Source: Sedimentisphaerales bacterium (GTDB taxonomy: Bacteria; Planctomycetota; Phycisphaerae; Sedimentisphaerales; SG8-4). From it: a stretch of 15,871 nucleotides of DNA. The position numbers and the translations under genes were made by a program. The DNA lies in assembly GCA_016928975.1 (NCBI GenBank), contig JAFGJR010000336.1, forward strand, positions 1 to 15,871, given 5' to 3'. Of the stretch, positions 14,349 through 15,871 are shown one piece after another. The first letter of the stretch is position 1, and each line of letters starts with the position of its first letter. The notes under the pieces were generated by a model. It saw only the letters and a list, made by a program, of their open reading frames with translations. It searched no databases and was not told the DNA's origin.

Positions 14349-15332
14349 CTACTTTTGCTGCTGGCTTCCTTTGGTCGCCTTTGCCTTCTTGGGCTTGGGA
14401 GCCGGTTGCTCGCTCTTTCGGACGGGCGTTGGGGTGCCTTTGACTTCCATCGGGATCGAGTAGAAGGAAGTTCGGGCGGTGATGAACAGGGTCTTGCTGT
14501 CCTTGCCGCCGAAGGTGACGTTGGACGGCCCTTCGGGGATCTGGATCTCCTGGATCTTCTCGCCTCGCCGGTTGTAGATGACAACAGCCTTGCCGGTCAG
14601 GTAGACATTGCCCTGGCTATCGATAGTCATGCCGTCGGCGCCTTCCGGCGCGAACAGTTGTTTGTTCGACAGCGTTCCATCTTCGTTGACCCTGTATGCG
14701 TAGGTCTTACCTGCACCGTGGTCGGCGACGTAGAGCCTCCTGCCGTTGGGCGTGCCGATCACGCCGTTGGGGCGGACCATGTCGCTGATCACACGGATCA
14801 CTTTCTTGTGATCGGGCGTCAGGTAGTACACGTGCTCACCGTCCTGCTCCATGCCCTCGCGATTGCCGTACCGCGGATCGCTGAAGTACACGCCGCCTTT
14901 GGGATCGATCCACAGGTCGTTGAGGCTGTTGAATTTCTTGCCCTCGTACTTGTCCGCCAACACCGTGACTTCCCCCTTCGGCGAGATGGAGACCAGCCTC
15001 CGCTCGCCACCCTGGCAGGCGAGCAGGTTGCCATCCTTGTCGAAGTACAGACCGTTGGCGCCGCCGGAATTCTCCAAGAACGTGCTCAGTAAAGACGCAA
15101 GGTTTTGCGTCTCTACCCCATCCGGGACGGACCACTTGAGAATCCGGTTGTTCGGGATATCGCTGAAATACACGTTCCCCTGGGCATCGGCGGCGGGCCC
15201 CTCGGTGAACCGGAAATCCCCCGCCAGCTTCTTGACCTCGGCCCCCGGCGCCACGACATCGCCTTTCTGAGCGTAGCACGCGCCTGCTGCCGTCACGACG
15301 ATCCACCCAACCACGAGCTTCTTTGCGATCAT
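14349..15332 (-). CDS. Exported SMP-30/gluconolactonase-like beta-propeller protein with in-frame palindrome
   Basis: 327 residues from the ATG at 15332, preceded by AAGGGG (15344-15339) at 6 nt; 26 further upstream codons are open but contain the promoter. A signal peptide (MIAKKLVVGWIVVTAAGACYA) predicts export. The SMP-30/gluconolactonase/LRE-like fold is shown by FTEGPAADAQGNVYFSDIPNNRILKW, with the usual metal-ligand Glu44, ANGLYFDKDGNLLAC, the Asn region SLNDLWIDPKGGVYFSDPRYG (about 136), NGVIGTPNGRRLYVADHG and GADGMTIDSQGNVYLTG (Asp about 232). Relatives hydrolyse sugar lactones with a divalent metal; the substrate here is unknown. The stretch VETQNLASLL (about 71-82), between KWSVPDG and STFLENSGG, is encoded by a palindromic repeat. 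The last 28 residues are a Lys/Pro/Gln-rich tail (KSEQPAPKPKKAKATKGSQ), unusual for the family. Confidence 0.9.
   Translation of the reverse strand: MIAKKLVVGWIVVTAAGACYAQKGDVVAPGAEVKKLAGDFRFTEGPAADAQGNVYFSDIPNNRILKWSVPDGVETQNLASLLSTFLENSGGANGLYFDKDGNLLACQGGERRLVSISPKGEVTVLADKYEGKKFNSLNDLWIDPKGGVYFSDPRYGNREGMEQDGEHVYYLTPDHKKVIRVISDMVRPNGVIGTPNGRRLYVADHGAGKTYAYRVNEDGTLSNKQLFAPEGADGMTIDSQGNVYLTGKAVVIYNRRGEKIQEIQIPEGPSNVTFGGKDSKTLFITARTSFYSIPMEVKGTPTPVRKSEQPAPKPKKAKATKGSQQQK
15089..15116. repeat. 28-bp palindrome (GTAAAGACGCAA...TTGCGTCTCTAC) inside the SMP-30 gene
   Basis: GTAAAGACGCAA (15089-15100) pairs with TTGCGTCTCTAC (15105-15116) over 12 positions with one G-U/mismatch, loop GGTT. It is unrelated to the cloverleaf repeat. 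GTAGAGACG...CGTCTCTAC palindromes are familiar as dispersed repeats in other bacteria, notably cyanobacteria. Here it lies wholly within a reading frame, which stays open across it. Confidence 0.8.
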
Positions 15333-15358
15333 GAATATCCCCTTTCCTTTTTCCCCCA

Positions 15359-15387
15359 AGTCTACAGGCGCATCTGCTGGACTGCAA
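15359..15387 (-). promoter_or_regulatory. Promoter for the SMP-30-like gene
   Basis: On the minus strand TTGCAG (15387-15382), 17-nt spacer, TAGACT (15364-15359). The predicted start at about 15352 leaves a leader of about 20 nt containing the AAGGGG ribosome-binding site. This supports the ATG at 15332 over the upstream open frame. Confidence 0.4.
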
Positions 15388-15585
15388 GCATCTTGCGCCC
15401 CAGTGCGCACGGTGGCTCATGGCCCGTGCGGATCGTAGTCGCATGGGCGCGGAACTCGCGCGTTGGCTCGCCGTCAAGTTGTCATCCACTGCCGCCTATG
15501 AGCGGTCCGTGCCCCTGGAATGCCACACGACGCGAGGCCGGGACCGCAGAAGAAGAGCCATGTCGCTGGCGATACGGCCCTGAGA

Positions 15586-15791
15586 TTGGCTTTGTTTCGC
15601 AGGATCGCTCGGCGGCTCCTGTCCACGACTTGACACTTGACACTTCCCACTTGAAACTCCCTGCGCTTGGCTTTGTTTCGCGTTCGCAGGGGCAACCCCC
15701 TGTGGTTGCCCAGGATCGGCACCGGGCCCAGGGCGGGCACAGGGGCCCGCCCCTACAACGGCCTCGCCGCGGTCGATTGGCTTTGTTTCGC
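15586..15791. repeat. Three direct copies of TTGGCTTTGTTTCGC in an intergenic repeat cluster
   Basis: Identical 15-mers occur at 15586-15600, 15667-15681 and 15777-15791; the intervals are 81 and 110 nt, so they are not evenly spaced like CRISPR repeats and the intervening sequences differ in length. On the minus strand they read GCGAAACAAAGCCAA, so chance frames there contain RNKAN, ETKP or AKQSQ peptides; I treat those frames as non-coding. A short tandem TTGACACTTGACACTT lies at about 15630-15645. No gene is supported in 15420-15871. Confidence 0.75.
15690..15752. repeat. Two GC-rich hairpins between repeat units
   Basis: GGGCAACC/GGTTGCCC (15690-15697 with 15704-15711, 6-nt loop) and GGGCGGGC/GCCCGCCC (15731-15738 with 15745-15752, 6-nt loop) are both perfect 8-bp stems. 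They lie between the second and third TTGGCTTTGTTTCGC copies. No U-tract follows, so intrinsic termination is not indicated. Confidence 0.6.
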
Positions 15792-15809
15792 ACGCCGGGT
15801 CACCGGCCA

Positions 15810-15861
15810 TGTAGCCCAGCCGCCCTCGGCTGGGATCACCCCCGAGGGCGGGGGTGCTACA
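15810..15861. repeat. Cloverleaf palindromic repeat, copy D (short form)
   Basis: The 52-nt core has TGTAGC (15810-15815) and GCTACA (15856-15861) ends enclosing CCCAGCCG/CGGCTGGG and CACCCCC/GGGGGTG hairpins. It is nearly identical to the core of copy A, differing by one base in the second hairpin loop, but lacks the leftmost third hairpin present in copies A and C. Confidence 0.88.
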
Positions 15862-15871
15862 GGACAGTCCC

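Noticed and set aside
15586..15791. CRISPR array
   Set aside because: Only three 15-bp repeats, with intervals of 81 and 110 nt; intervening sequences contain other repeats and hairpins, and no cas gene is present.
15474..15810. Minus-strand proteins rich in RNKAN/ETKP peptides
   Set aside because: Several overlapping frames made entirely of the 15-mer repeat and palindromes, with no ribosome-binding site; best explained as repeats read by chance.

Overview
The window looks like a chromosomal segment of a high-GC Planctomycetota bacterium, most likely of the Phycisphaerae/Sedimentisphaerales type. This is inferred from content, not from any search. The signs are a PknB-type kinase fused to kinesin-light-chain-like TPRs, a large secreted protein with a dockerin-like EF-hand and ELWxxDGT repeats, a secreted parallel beta-helix protein, and intergenic palindromes whose translation reads VAQPPSAG. 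No rRNA, tRNA, CRISPR array, transposase, integrase or phage gene is visible.

Layout. Positions 1-986 (-) hold the N-terminal part of an exported beta-helix protein, which runs off the left edge. It is divergent from an exported protein-L-isoaspartate methyltransferase (1292-2152, +). Next comes a repeat-rich gap with a 13-bp inverted repeat that carries the methyltransferase stop codon, and a MITE-like element (about 178 bp, 22-bp terminal inverted repeats, 7-8 bp flanking direct repeat, two long internal hairpins) just upstream of a DUF486 membrane protein (2509-2862, +). A promoter and a palindromic repeat lead into a 995-residue secreted multidomain protein (3009-5996, +). Signal peptidase I (6404-7144, +) and a DUF456 membrane protein (7239-7754, +) follow. 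Convergent to them are an exported AhpD/CMD-like protein (8071-8523, -) and an ArsR-family regulator (8749-9036, -). A YgiQ-type radical SAM protein (9201-11105, +) is nearly contiguous with a MarC-family membrane protein (11109-11783, +). A Ser/Thr kinase-TPR protein (11786-14212, -) converges on marC with a 2-nt gap. Upstream of the kinase is an exported SMP-30/gluconolactonase-like protein (14349-15332, -). The right end (about 15480-15871) is an intergenic pile-up of short repeats.

The genes are mostly unrelated household, envelope and secreted functions rather than one pathway. The one local regulatory unit is the ArsR/CMD pair, with a candidate operator between them.

The most notable signal is the repeat layer. 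Four copies of a cloverleaf-like palindrome (A 2911-2988, B 6085-6146, C 9937-10013, D 15810-15861) occur in 16 kb. Copy C lies in frame inside the ygiQ reading frame, and copy A lies in the 5' leader of the large secreted protein. A second, unrelated palindrome (15089-15116) lies in frame inside the SMP-30 gene. Together with the MITE-like element this suggests small non-autonomous palindromic elements that can insert into genes and be tolerated as extra peptide, comparable in behaviour to the Rickettsia palindromic elements. All promoter and operator calls are pattern matches by eye.
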